Part shown: positions 1 through 12,959 of the stretch, piece by piece
Numbering within the stretch: position 1 is the stretch's first letter
Layout of the letters: each line of letters opens with the position of its first letter
Assembly: GCA_963070105.1 (NCBI GenBank)
Contig: OY718803.1
Span: 8,351,823-8,415,822, forward strand
DNA length: 64,000 nt
Reading direction: 5' to 3'
Origin: Litomosoides sigmodontis
Taxonomy: Eukaryota > Nematoda > Chromadorea > Rhabditida > Onchocercidae
The notes under the pieces: generated by a model
What the model was told of the DNA's origin: nothing
What the model saw: the letters and a program-made list of their open reading frames with translations, nothing else
Databases searched by the model: none
Position numbers and translations under genes: made by a program

Positions 1-144
1 TACGAGAACCTGCAATTACAAAAATTTGCAAATAGCTATTTTCTTATTATTCTTATCGTCGTTCTGATGATTCTTCTCAGTGGTCTTACTTGGCAATTAT
101 TACGATTATTGATTGCCATTGTAGGTTTACTGTGACATTCTCTT
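1..144 (+). pseudogene. P4-ATPase-like membrane segment (fragment)
   Basis: Frame 1 is open from the first base to a TGA at 142-144. It contains FANSYFLIILIVV followed by LLSGLTW. This resembles the first membrane helix of phospholipid flippases (P4-ATPases), where an ANAYFL-type motif is followed by a hydrophobic stretch and a SSLTW-type motif. No further P4-ATPase exon was found in the next 1.7 kb. It may be the last visible exon of a gene entering from the left, a decayed copy, or chance. A weak GT donor after LLIAI (about 130) could end it as an exon. Confidence 0.3.
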
Positions 145-1809
145 TATGCTACAAACTGAGACATGAAATTGCTGAGACATGACCGGAAAATCCGTTGTGT
201 AAAACACATTCAAATTCGATTTTTATGCAAACATAACAGAATTTTTCTTTGACATTTGTGGCAAATTTGCTAATGTATTGAGCTTAATAGTTCTTCGTTT
301 AAATGCTTCTTCGAATTACAGGAGTTTGGATCTCTCACCCTAAAACGGATGACATAATCGGATACGTTTTTAATGATTTTAGTGTAATGTGCATACAGAT
401 ATCCAAAATTCTAAGTGATAATTGAAGGTTGATTTGTGTTTCACCATAAATCGATTTCGATCAGAATACGCTCTTTCGCATGTTTGAACGAAGCGCATCT
501 ACGCTTTAATTATAACGCATTTGTTAAATATAGAGCTAATAATGTTGGGTGCATCACATGAAAGTGAAAATGAAATATGTTAAGCATTTTATAAAATTCT
601 CATTATTTTATGCAATATGAGAATGATTTAGATTATTTTCTTTACTGTCGCAATACTTCTCTTTTTGCCATACTTTTTTCTCACCTCCTGATTTTGTAGT
701 TTGTTTTTTTTTTTATTTAGACGTTTCTAATTAGCTGAATGTCTACCTCCATCTCAATATAAATTAGTATGTATTACTGTTCCAGGAAAGAATATGAAAT
801 ATGAGTTTTCCCTCATGAACGCATTTTTCAGTTAGTTTTACCACAAACTGTTCTACCCTAGTTCGTTTCAGCTAAGGGTTTTAGTGTTGGTACAAGTTTC
901 AGTGAAAAATCATTTGTGATGTCCATTTTCAATAAGTCGTTCTCTACTGTCTTCCTGCTTTCTGACTTCAAACATTTCTAACCACAGAAGTTACTTTAAT
1001 ACTTTACCCAATATTGTTATTTAATCATGTGTTTGCAATTTTAATCGCGATGTCTGTACAGCGTGCACTGTCAGTTTCTTTGAAGCTGAATAAGCCCAAT
1101 GAGAGGAAAGCTAAAATCCACTATGAAATGCTGATGGTTAGATGAACTTGAAGAAATGTTGTGGGTTCTCAGTGCTGTGAAGTCTTTACTTAACTATGAA
1201 AGCAGTGTTCAGAGAGCGAGAAAGTGGAAATTATTTTTTGCAGAATGTTTTGTTCATAACCATCAAAATTTATCAGAGTCTTTATCAGAGATTTATCAGA
1301 GAATTTATCAGAGTCTTTATCAGATCCAAAATAGTACCAACATATTATTGACCGAAAACGACTAACAAATTGGCTTGGTACATAGCACGGAAGTCCTTAT
1401 TCCTCGCTTCATCACATGAATTTCCTATTCAATTTTTGGTGGTTAGTAATTCGAACGCTCCTTCCTTTGTTGTATACAAATTTTTTCTATACTTAGTACG
1501 TTTTTTCTGGAAAACATTGAAAATTTTAGTGAATTTGATGAAATTGAAAGCTGTGGTATGACCTACTTCACTTCTATTACGCATATTCCGTGAAATTCAG
1601 AAAAAATACTATTTCTAGTTCGTTATAAATTTACAGTAGTTTGAAATAATTCTGCATCATACTGTTATTTTTCCACTATCTTCTTTTCCCAAAACTTTTG
1701 GCTTCGCAGATTTTTTAATTTTTTTATCCAACACTTTTTTGCAATGCTGTCCTGAGTATCTTATCTCTTGCTTCCTACGATCGATCATTCGTATCGCTAT
1801 TATATTTTC
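145..1809. other. Region without a supported gene
   Basis: AT-rich sequence with only short, unconvincing open frames. The one visible structure is an imperfect tandem repeat of TTTATCAGAG-like units at about 1268-1325. The 3' end of the minus-strand phospholipase B-like gene lies at its right edge. Confidence 0.5.
1268..1325. repeat. Imperfect TTATCAGAG tandem repeat
   Basis: About five units of (TT)TATCAGAG with short spacers lie in tandem. Translated, they give a chance SLSEIYQRIYQSLYQ pattern. Confidence 0.6.
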
Positions 1810-4800
1810 CTACTTTGTCCACCAAAAATCAGAATTCTGTCAGAATTAAAACAAGTCAAAAGAATCTTGTTAAGCAAATGACTAAACTTACATATTTACT
1901 CTTTTGATAAAGTATGGTACCAACAAGCAACACAGTGAGCAAGCAAATGACCACAACGCTAGCAGCGGTTGCATACAGCTTTTGCCTTGACCGTCTCATT
2001 GGTTTACCAACTCCTAGCACAATTTCTTCATTTTGATTTTCAACGTCGACATGGCGAATCAGCCGACAGTAATGTAGATTTGCTGGTGTTCGGAAATATG
2101 GACATCTCTGGAAGTCCAATAGTGTAAGAATTCAATAATTCTTATTAAACCATGACCGGTGTACCACTATGATTATTCATTTCATAGCGCTGTCCCGGTC
2201 ACAGTCATCGTTGTTACTAATAATCTGGTGACTTAGGGTAGCACTTCATTTTCGTCATTCAAAATCCCCTCTCTTTCATTATCTAGAACCTATTCTTTTG
2301 CTTTTGAGAAATTCAAAAAATGAAAGTTACCATCGATGGACAGTAGTATGAGTCCTGAGAGAGTGCAGCTAATGAAAGATTATAAGTAGGTCCAGTCATC
2401 AACCGATTCCACAACCATTTTGTCGCATAACTATGCCCTTTTCGGTTAAGAAGTGGAGGATTTGAAATAAAAAGAGAAGATGGATGACGTGATGTAATCG
2501 TTAGCATTGGTAGTGCGAGAAGACCAAATTTTCGTCTCTAAAATCTGGCTTTAAAGTCTGAATTTCAATCAATTTCACCTGAAACTCTTCTTGCTGAAAA
2601 GTCAGCTGGAAAGATCGCTGTACAAGAAGTGAAATAAATTCCTGGCTATTAATTTCCTCATATTACAATTGGAGCTCTTCCACTTCCAAGCATTGTGCTG
2701 GACCAAACCGAGGGTTTCTTGTACAGCTTACTTTTTTAATTGTTTATTAATTAACTATCTTCACCTTTACAGGCGGATGTTGGAAATGAGCTTCTAATTG
2801 AGCAAATGCCTTAGTCCATTCTACATTTAATTTCTTCATGAATTCGGTCGATTTCTTCTTAGAACAATCACAACGCGATCTGCAATCATGAACCATTTAT
2901 TTAATAATAATAATGACATTCATTAGTTCTACTCAAACAGAATATTTCAGAGTTAGGTAAATGATGAATTTGAATTACTTTAGTAAATTAGCTTCTCGCT
3001 GGTGGGAGAACGAAACATGAATAGGTCCAACAAGTATTACAAGGGCATTTTGAATGCCTTGATTTAGAATAAGCAGTGATTCTAGCAGAGCGTTGTAATC
3101 AGGAGCCTCGCAGACTTTACAGATCTGCAGCAAAGCATTGGTGGGTAAAAATGAACTGACCGAAGCTTGTCTCGAAATGATCACTAATTACTGTAGGTGG
3201 ATCGATAGTTTACTGTATAATAATGAGCGCTTCCGTTTACAGCTCCATTTAATTTCCAATTCATATCATAGAGAAGAGAAAAAACAATAGATGCCAGTTT
3301 CATTAATGTTTAACAAATGATCAAGAGATACTTCTACCTCCTCGGTGCCAATAGTGATAATAACCATTGTCCACTTATTATTGACATCCACTTCACGTAG
3401 CGCTTTTAGCCTTTTGATCAACTCGTTTGCCTAAAATCAAAAATCTTTTCGAGCTTACAATCATATAGCAATAAATAGCGATCACATGCATATAATGTAA
3501 TTGCGCTTCAACTTGAATTTCCGTTAGAATGCAAATTAGCTAACAACCTGCAAAGGCATGCTGGACGACGAAGCACCACTTTCCGCAACGTTTAATTGAT
3601 GATATGGCAGTTGAAATTTTGTACCCATGCCATGTGATACACCGATCAATTTATCATTAAATTCACGCAGTATGTCTGGAATAATTGAAATTAATTGCGA
3701 ACATTACTGTAATTATTTAACGATCAATGATATTCAAATAGGGACTGAACAATTAAGCTAATAAATTCAAATGAAAGTTTTTTTAATTAAAAAAAAATAA
3801 AACTTGACAAGACTTACTGGCGATAGTAACAAGTCCATCAATGGTTGCATCGCCACCAATTGGGAAGGCCGCTCCACGAAATTCGACATCCGTTTGAGGC
3901 CATAATCCTCTTCCGGTCTACAAAAAGTTTTTGTTTCCTTGCACAAATCAATGGCGCACATAAACGTAAACTACCACATTTCAACTTAATTTGTACCAAA
4001 GCAGAAATCCGCCAAGTTATTTCAAAACATCAATTTTAGACTGATCGCACAAATCCGGTACGATCGACCTGGGCTTAGAATTTGCCAATTTTGTATAAAT
4101 TTTATCTATTCTTTTAGCATCATTTCAGAATGAACTTGTAAATTATTGACTAATTTCTATTGTTAATTACAATTAACAAAAAACGAAAAGGGAAGCATAC
4201 GGCAAGGGAATCACCCATTGCGGCAATGATTCCGATATCTTCCGGACTCAAATTACCCGTATCGGTACCAGTTACGAAATCATTTTTGATCTTTGGGCAA
4301 CTGAATGTTTTCTTACTGATGAACGAATTATCGATAACGGAAATAGCATTATTTTGCGGCTCCACTGAATCCACCAAATCGGGAGATAAATTCCGGTTGG
4401 CTCCACCAACCCTGGAACTTGCTCCATATGTAATGAATAATTTCTTGAAAAAAGGAATCAGAACGTAGTGGAGATATTTCCGGAGACTTGTATTAAACGG
4501 GAATGGACTTGTACGATAAGTGAAACGGAGCACAAACGGTTTTACTCCAGCAAAACATCTAATAATGCATTTTATGTTTCCGGGAAAACGGATATCTACA
4601 TGTTATCATTCATTCCCCTCATTGTTCATTCCTAAAAAACTAATTGAGAAATAGCAGAAATGATACAATGTGAAACGTGACGTACGTGTCTTTGCTTAGG
4701 TCTCTGCCAGTTGGATTAACCTGTTCCTCCTTCTCTTCATCATCGTCCTCTTCGGAGCTATCTTCTTCAGTGTGGACATCACCATCATCTTCTACTTGGT

Positions 4801-4974
4801 TCCCTTTGAAATCCTTTTCAAAATGCTTTCCCATCTCTAAATCGTGCACATTCAATTAGTTCAAATTTTCATCACAGCTACTGCTGATAGAGTGGCAGGC
4901 AAGAACGATTAGCCTGAGCTTTAAACTTGCGACATTTGCGCCATGGAGTGTATATGATGTAAGAAGCACTGTCA
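1810..4974 (-). CDS. Phospholipase B (GDSL/SGNH) family type I membrane protein, probably inactive
   Basis: Exons, transcript order: 4974-4927, 4836-4686, 4411-4201, 3917-3818, 3675-3548, 3430-3338, 3124-2979, 2879-2771, 2537-2331, 2107-1892, 1836-1810. All phases agree, giving about 478 residues. The family match is clear: MGDSLATGRG (block I serine), FPIGGDATIDGL, ILREFND, QLNVAESGA, a KRLKALREVD helix and the C-terminal YFRTPAN motif. Upstream lies an acidic linker rich in E and D. The hydrophobic stretch VVVICLLTVLLVGTILY followed by a short basic tail makes it a single-pass membrane protein. Oddities: the oxyanion motif GTND reads GTEE, and the usual DCFH (catalytic Asp and His) reads NPPL, so hydrolase activity is doubtful. 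The first two exons are less certain: the first would supply a signal peptide (TVLLTSYTLHGANVA), but its ATG would have to be split across an intron. Confidence 0.82.
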
Positions 4975-5818
4975 CTGCAATTATTTCGTAATTCAATGTA
5001 AAAATGGAAAAGTGAAAAGGAAGGCAGATGGAGTGCTGGCGCTCACGTTGTTGAAGAGAGGAGATTAATGTTGATTTATCGTGGAGATAATTTTTTGTAG
5101 CATTAACCTGAAATTATTCAAGTAGCATGAAAAAGTTCCATTTCTCTTTCGTAATTGCTAACATTAATAACAGTAATTGTATTTTTTATAATATTTCATT
5201 TTGACACTTTCAGTTATTTTTTACATTTGTATGTCAGAGAAATTTAAACTTTAACTTATACCGCATAAATAAAGTAAGTGGAATGAAGCAACGAACGACA
5301 TTATTTGCTGTTGACGCATCAATTAAATATTCAACCGTTTCTGGAGCATACGACAAAAGCGCCAGATAAACAAACAGCATGCTATCACCCACTCGTCCAA
5401 TCATTCATTCTCCATCCTCTAAAATTTCACATTAATATCAGTGATTATTTGATTGAAAAAAGCTCTGATTTGAAACGAAATGATAATTTCGTAACAGTTT
5501 CATCGAGCACTGCTACTTTTATTGATGATGCGGTTTCGTAACACGTAACACGTAAAACAAATCAGCCAACAACTTCTTGAATGAAATTGAAATTTCGGAT
5601 CGTGAGGTGTTAGACAATTTGCTTACACGTGTACATATGCATACGTCTCTCTTGTTCGGATCAATTTAACCGGAAATTCGAAATTTTCCTCTCGGTCAAA
5701 GATCAAAGTGTGACACGAAAGCGTAATCGATTAATAATGTTAACAGTCCGGCGGAGAGGAAAGGAAATGGGAATCATCCGCTACCAAGGAAGCAAGTTAG
5801 TTCCGCTATTCAAATAGC

Positions 5819-5856
5819 TGTCTGTCTGTCTGTCTGTCTGTCCGCCGGTCTGTCTC
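5819..5856 (+). repeat. (TGTC)n microsatellite
   Basis: About six clean TGTC units, then a degenerate tail with a CCGCCGG interruption. Confidence 0.85.
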
Positions 5857-6906
5857 ATCCGTTGTATGTTTAAGCAAAAGCTCGCAGCATTTAATGTGTT
5901 TTTCAGTATCCGCTAAATCACCGATAAAACCATCTATCACAGTATCACAATTAATTTCAATCATTTGAAATACATTTATTGATCGGATGAATCAGCGGAA
6001 CTTTGTGCAATTTCAAATTGGGAGGAATTTGTCGTTTTCGGATGAGATGGGTGAGAATGGACAAAAAGTTCATGGTGATATATATTTCCGTTGAGTTTTT
6101 GTGATTCGTACAAAAGTGCATAAGCAGACGGAACGTTTTCGTAGCTTTCCGGAAATTCAAGCCAAATTTGAAAGTTCCATGAAATTTCATGGAAGTAAGA
6201 GAAGGAACAAGAATGCGTGAAAAATCAATTTCTTCATTATAAAACAATGATTGTGGGAAAAGAAAGATTAGGTCAAACGTTTAAATTTAATTCCAAATGT
6301 CCTATTACTATCTGAATATGTTAAACCTGAAAATGAAGCACAAGAAAAGGAAAGGAAAAGCAGTGACTTTAAAGCAATTATAACTTTCAATAATACAATT
6401 AAAAATCATCCAAGCGAATTGAGCTTAATAAATTCTAACTTATCATTAAAGTACTGCTTTTAATAAAACAATTATTCAAATGAGTTTAAATTGAATAAAT
6501 TTCATCCTATTAGAGATGAAAATTTTCCTACTAAAATCTCTTTTTTTTGGTAAAAATTTTATCACTTCAGCTTATTTCGTCTTTGATGGGGAGAGGAAGA
6601 GAAAAATTTTTTTTTGATTAAATTTAGAGAAATCATTTTCAATAAGCTAAATATTGGAAATTAACGATTTCCACAAGCGAATTTCCATTGCATTTTTCAT
6701 ATTTTATCTGTTGAAATTTTATCAAACTTTTTTTTTCTTTCCTAAAAAACGCAGACGAGGAAGACTGCAACGAAAATACAGTGCTACTTGTGGAATGGCT
6801 TGTGTCGGCAATTTCTTTTAGATAAGAAAGTGGAACGAAAAAACCAATAAGCTGTGAAATTGCATTTAAACATTAAATTTCATCACTCTTTATGTTTTCT
6901 TTCTGT

Positions 6907-6907
<1 letters not shown>

Positions 6908-6951
<44 letters not shown>
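6908..6951 (+). repeat. (GT)n microsatellite
   Basis: About 20 uninterrupted GT dinucleotides. Open in one frame as alternating Cys-Val, which is an artefact. Confidence 0.95.
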
Positions 6952-6952
<1 letters not shown>

Positions 6953-9919
6953 ACGTACATACACGTATATTAGTAATGAGTTTTCAGGTGAAAAACGTAC
7001 ATTGTTGTTTATTTGCACACTTTATTTTCGAGCTTATAAAATTTAAATGTTCCAACACTACTTGGTGCTTCTTCAGCAACATCCGCCCCCGCTCAGCAAA
7101 TCTAGTATCGTGTCAGGTGCTCAATCGCCCATTCAACTTCAGACGTACGCAGCTGTCGAAAGGCGAAAGAGATGAATGATCAAGTAGCCATTATGATATT
7201 TTAGCTCGAGCTCAAAACTTCTTATTTCAACCATTTACAAACTCTCTTTTTGACTAAATTCCTAAAATTGGCAGTCTAACGTCGCTGCCGTACAGTGAGC
7301 GATCCATTCGACGTAATGATAATTTTGCAAAAGGACGTGATATCAATCTTTCTTTGTTTTTTGAAAATTCCTTCGCTGCTGTAAGTGTTGTATGGTAGGA
7401 TTTTTTTTTCTGAAGAAAAGGAGATTTACAAATCACAAAATTTTTGAAATAGTATGTTAGAGAGATAAAATTTAGTAATGTGCTTTTCCTCTCTAGTTTG
7501 CATTCATTGCAGGATATGAATGAGTCATTAATGAATTATGTTGAACTTATAAAATAAAGTAAGAATTTTAAACTGTTAAATCATTAATCTGTCTAATAAC
7601 GTAACTGCGCAACGGTTAAATTGTTTTAAAAGATTGTGCTAGTTAATTAGCAAATTAATGCTAATTACATTGTTTGACCAACCGAAAATTATTCCAATTC
7701 TACATGTGTACGATTGAATTACCTAAATTACAGTGAGATTTACCTGTTATGCGTTAATTGTTTAATTTTGCTGTAAACATGAATTATTCATAGTTTTTCA
7801 CTTAATTTGCTTTTTTTTTTAACTTTTTGTGGTTTTCACCAACAATTGCTTCCATGCAGCAATCGATGAAAGCGGTCAATGCTCCACAAATGATAGATTA
7901 ATGAAATTTGCAGTATTTCAACGAACTCATTGCAGTTAAATGTCGACTTTAGAATTTATGACTCATTTCTGAAATCTGTGCGAGGAATGATTCATTCATT
8001 GAAATTTGTGAAAATCTCTGCCATCTCCTTTTTTACAAGTACACTTCAAAATTGAAATGCATTTGGAAAAATTTCTTTAATATTTTTAATAAACTTGTCC
8101 AACAAATGATTATTTTTAAAAACTGATTTCTAAGCATTAACACTTTTTCAGTTATTTTATTATAAAATATCCGTTTTAAATTTACAAAATGATACTGAAC
8201 GATCATTTTGCCGGAAATGCAATTAAAGTATTGTTTATTTTCAACGATCTTTGAAATAACAATCATGAAATCCTTTTGTCTGTTGCTTTGTGAGGAAAAA
8301 GGAAGACTGCAAATTAGCTTAGACTTAGTTTCGTACCTCTTAATTCCAACCTTTTCCTAATAAATGATTTGAAAAATTGAAAAAACTTATTTGCACTTAT
8401 TTATCTCCTTCTTTCCCTCTCTCTCTCTCTCTTCAAATAATTCGCTTTCTTTTATATTTTATAGTTTATTTTATCTTATTCAAAATTTACTACTTACTCT
8501 TCAAACACAATCAAATAATTTCCCGCTCTCTGTATGTTTTAGGATAAATTAGCAATTCATTGAAATTCGCCCCGTGATATTGGAAAACAAGATTAAACTT
8601 CCAATCCAATGAATTGTTCGGTAGATAAATCTCAGGAAATTCCTGGCTGGAAATGAATGAATAATTTCCACTTATCGATCTTCGATCAGCAAATAACGCG
8701 TGGGAGCAGAGGGAATTTTTTTCTTCATTTTGTTTGATTTCATCTCTTTCCTTTTATCTAATATTTCCTCCTTATCTTCAAGTTAGAAAAATTTCATCGC
8801 CAAATTATTTCAAATTTAAATTACAACTAGCATTTTAATGATCCATTTCCTGCCGACTAGCAAACAACGAACAGATAACACTACTTTTAATGTCCTGTAA
8901 AAATGAAGTTATAATAATAAAATTACGTTTTGCTTTCATCTTTTCTGAGAAATCACCTCCTCACTTCAATTTTTCTTCTCCTTCTCTCCTTTTCTCTCTC
9001 TCTCTGTCTTTCCCTCCTTCCATCTATCTCTCTCATCTTCTCTCTTCCTAGTTTTTATTTACGATCGATTAATTTCTACAAACTTTTTCAGGCTAAAAAA
9101 CACGAAAAGCAACACTTTTATAGGCTAATCCAAAAGTTGCCTCTCCACTACTTACCCAAATTTCATTTCCATCTTAGTGTAAATTAAATTTTTGCAAATG
9201 CTATGATTACAATTTTAATTGAAGTTTAAAATTTAGCAAACGAAGCATTCATTCATTCGGTGAACTCTCTTAGCTATAACCACAAATCCCGTCACTCTCT
9301 GCTAACTTATACTTAACTTAAAATACGTTTTGCTGCCTGTTAAACATTCCCACTGCGGAATTTCCCGTGTAATATGCGTTAGTGTATGTACTTCTCTTTA
9401 CATTTGTGCGTGTGTGTTCGGTGTCTGACTGTCTGTCCGTTTATGTGTGTATGTGTTTGTTTACGTACGTGCGTATGCGTCTGCTCACGTATGTACGTAT
9501 GTGAGCGTGTATGTTTAGGAAGGGAAAAAAAAAGATTGTTTCAGCGATATATCTCCTGTGATTTTCTTTAATTGTTGTTGCATTTTTTTTTTGATAAAAA
9601 CCATTTAACAACGTTGCTGCGTGATGTATTTCAACAAATATTTCTGTCTTCCTAACCGTGTAAGTAACAAAGCGTACGTGAATATACTGTACATACCATT
9701 TTAATTATATTTATTTAACCCATAAAAATTTCAACGTATCTCACTTTCTTTACAATGCGCTATTTCATTTATCCGTTGAAAATTTCCTTTTGAATTTATT
9801 CTTTTTTTCTCCACTTCAATACTCTCTGCTCCTGAATGCATCGATCTCTCGCTAATCGGTGATTATCAATGATAATAGTTGTAAAATTAATTTTCATTGC
9901 AAAATTCATTCCATTAAAA

Positions 9920-9953
9920 GCACACACACACACACACAACACACGCACACACA
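9920..9953 (+). repeat. (CA)n microsatellite, interrupted
   Basis: CA dinucleotides with two small interruptions. Confidence 0.9.
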
Positions 9954-10275
9954 TCATTGAAATTTCTCACACTAATTTTGCTGAATTAAATTACAATTTG
10001 CAGTAAATTACACTGCTCAGGTAGTTTCAACTGTCAAAATTTGTAATTTCAATGAAATATTTTTGAGGGATTTTATTAGCAGTAAACAGTGTTAAGAAGC
10101 ATGGTAGATCGATCGGCATGATAGGACTGGAATGAGTAGTGGTCGTTGCGGAGGATCGATTTACAACGGTCATCAATCATTTCTGTTGGATTGAACAGCA
10201 CCCACGCGTATGTATGGTAGTAGTGGTGGTAGCTCTTCATGTCTATCGATTCCTTCTCCACTTTTTTCCTCCAAT

Positions 10276-10353
10276 GAATGGAAGTGAAAATGAAAATGGA
10301 AATGAAAGTGAAAATGGAAATAAAAGTGGAAGTGGAAATGGAAATGGAAATGG
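10276..10353 (+). repeat. Degenerate GAAAATG/GGAAATG hexamer-like repeat
   Basis: Tandem six-base units varying between GAAATG, GAAAGTG and GGAAGTG. Read as protein it gives an Asn/Gly/Glu/Ser-rich low-complexity stretch with no other sign of coding. Confidence 0.8.
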
Positions 10354-11077
10354 ATTTGTGAGAGAGGAATTTTTTGGACGTAGCTATTAATTTTTCAAAT
10401 GGGCAATATAAGAATAATTAAAGCAATGCAATAATGCTTGCTGCTATTTTTTTCATTTTTTTCATCAGAACTCGATTTTGAAAATGCTATGGAATGGGTT
10501 AGAGGTTATCTCCATGATGATAATTAATGCAATTTTCTAGAATTAAATTTTATTAAATGAAGAAAGTTTTCTATTAAAATTAAGAATTTTTTGAAAATAT
10601 CCAGGAAAAAGAAAATTACAGAGGATATTTAGGGGAAAATAATGTGCGTAGCAATAATTATTTCAAATTAAAGTAAGCAAAACAATAAAATTTAATTAAT
10701 TAATTTATAAGTTAAAGTATTATCATTTTTATTAATCAACTTTTTATGAGTTAAATTTGATTATTTAGCAATAATAAAATATTATTTCATATATTTCTTT
10801 ACGCGAAAAAAGAATTTTTTCTTTAAAAAAACTTTCAACAAATAAAATGGAATATTATTTTGGCAAAAAAATGACCATTTTTTATAATTAAAAAGACGCA
10901 TTTAAAAAACAGAATTGAAATTAGTAAATTTTCGTTCATTTTGCATGAGATTTTTTTTGCGTTTCATTTTGGTTACCAAGAAAATAATAGGCTGTGAAAA
11001 AAAAAACATAAATGCATCTACGTATTGCGTGTTTAATGGGAGGAAATTTTTTTAAAGTGATAGAGAGGGAGCGCATC

Positions 11078-11208
11078 AATGGATGAATGAACGGAGGAAC
11101 GGACGGACGGACACGGACGGACGGGAGGCGGATGAACGGACGGATGGACTGACTTACGGACGGGGAGGGGGTGGGGATGGCGGATGGACGGGCGGATGGA
11201 CGGGCGAG
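11078..11208 (+). repeat. GACG/GATG tetranucleotide-rich tract
   Basis: About 130 bases of ACGG, ATGG and related four-base units. It is strikingly G-rich compared with the AT-rich surroundings. No gene is associated with it. Confidence 0.85.
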
Positions 11209-12125
11209 CGTTTCACTGCTGGTGATTACTTGGGTTGAGCAATTATTATTAAAATTCTTTAGTGAAGAAATAAACCGCCGCTGAAGACACTTTCCATCAT
11301 TTCGTTCATATGCACTTCATTTTATCGCCTTTTTTCCTTTTATAAAAATTAATTTTTAATTTTAATACCAAAAAAAAACAAATGGTGAAATGATATTGAT
11401 TGGAAAGAGTCTTTTTCCTTGATTTTCGCTTATTCAGAGGGAGAGAGCGTGTGTGTGTATGCAAAAAGAATTGTTATTAATTAGTAATTATTCATTTCGA
11501 TTAAATGGAATAGTAATTTGATGATGCGCTTGCAGTAGGATATTTATCATTCAGTTGATAGGCGGCATGATGTATCACTCAGATTAATTGTTGGAATAAT
11601 TTTTCAGGTGTTCGTCCTGAAATGATTCGTTGAATTTCTTTTGAAAATTATTATCAAATTATTCGAACTGCTAGCTTCTAACTGAATAACCTATTTAAAT
11701 AAAAATTAAACAACAAAAATTTTGCATAATTTTTTTTAATTTCTAATTAAGTCAACTATAACATTCATATTGACATCCGATAACCTAGTAACTTAGGTGA
11801 TTTCATATGCTTTTGAGAGGAAGAAGAAAGTGAAATCCTTCCTCTTCACTTTTCTTCATTTTTTAAATACAAACAGTTAGTGTTGCGGTATGTGACTGTT
11901 GATTGTTGGTTGGATTTTGTTACAATAAATTTGCAGTTGAAATACAATAGTGCTGTTTGAGAGAGAAGGAGTTGGTCAAGATTAATGTTGTAAGCGGGTG
12001 AAGAAGAGGGGAGGATGTTGTTGTACCGAATGACCGTTGACAATTGGCTGAAAGGAAGAAAGTGGGAAATGATGGAAGAATGAGGAATGGGGTGGTCAAG
12101 GATGATGAGTGCGATTGAAGGATTT

Positions 12126-12180
12126 AAAATGGGAAGAGAGAGAGGTAGGGAGGGAGAGAAAGAGAAAGAGAGAGAGGAGG
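12126..12180 (+). repeat. GA-rich simple tract
   Basis: A purine-only GAGA/GGGA stretch about 170 bases before the triplet array. Confidence 0.7.
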
Positions 12181-12350
12181 GTGCCTGGGATGATGAAAAG
12201 TTGAGGATATTACCAAGCAGTTTAGGCTTATCTCTCAAGTGGTACGAGAATGGAGGATGATAATTGGGAATGGTAAATAAGTGGATGGAAAAGGAAATCA
12301 AAAATTAAATAATCCCAACTTCATTACTCTTTACCACACAATCGATCAAT

Positions 12351-12959
<609 letters not shown>

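Noticed and set aside
2640..2740. Possible extra exon of the phospholipase B-like gene
   Set aside because: The flanking exons (2771-2879 and 2331-2537) join in phase and give continuous family-like protein without it.
9386..9571. Cys/Val-rich 61-codon open frame
   Set aside because: It arises from GT-rich simple sequence.
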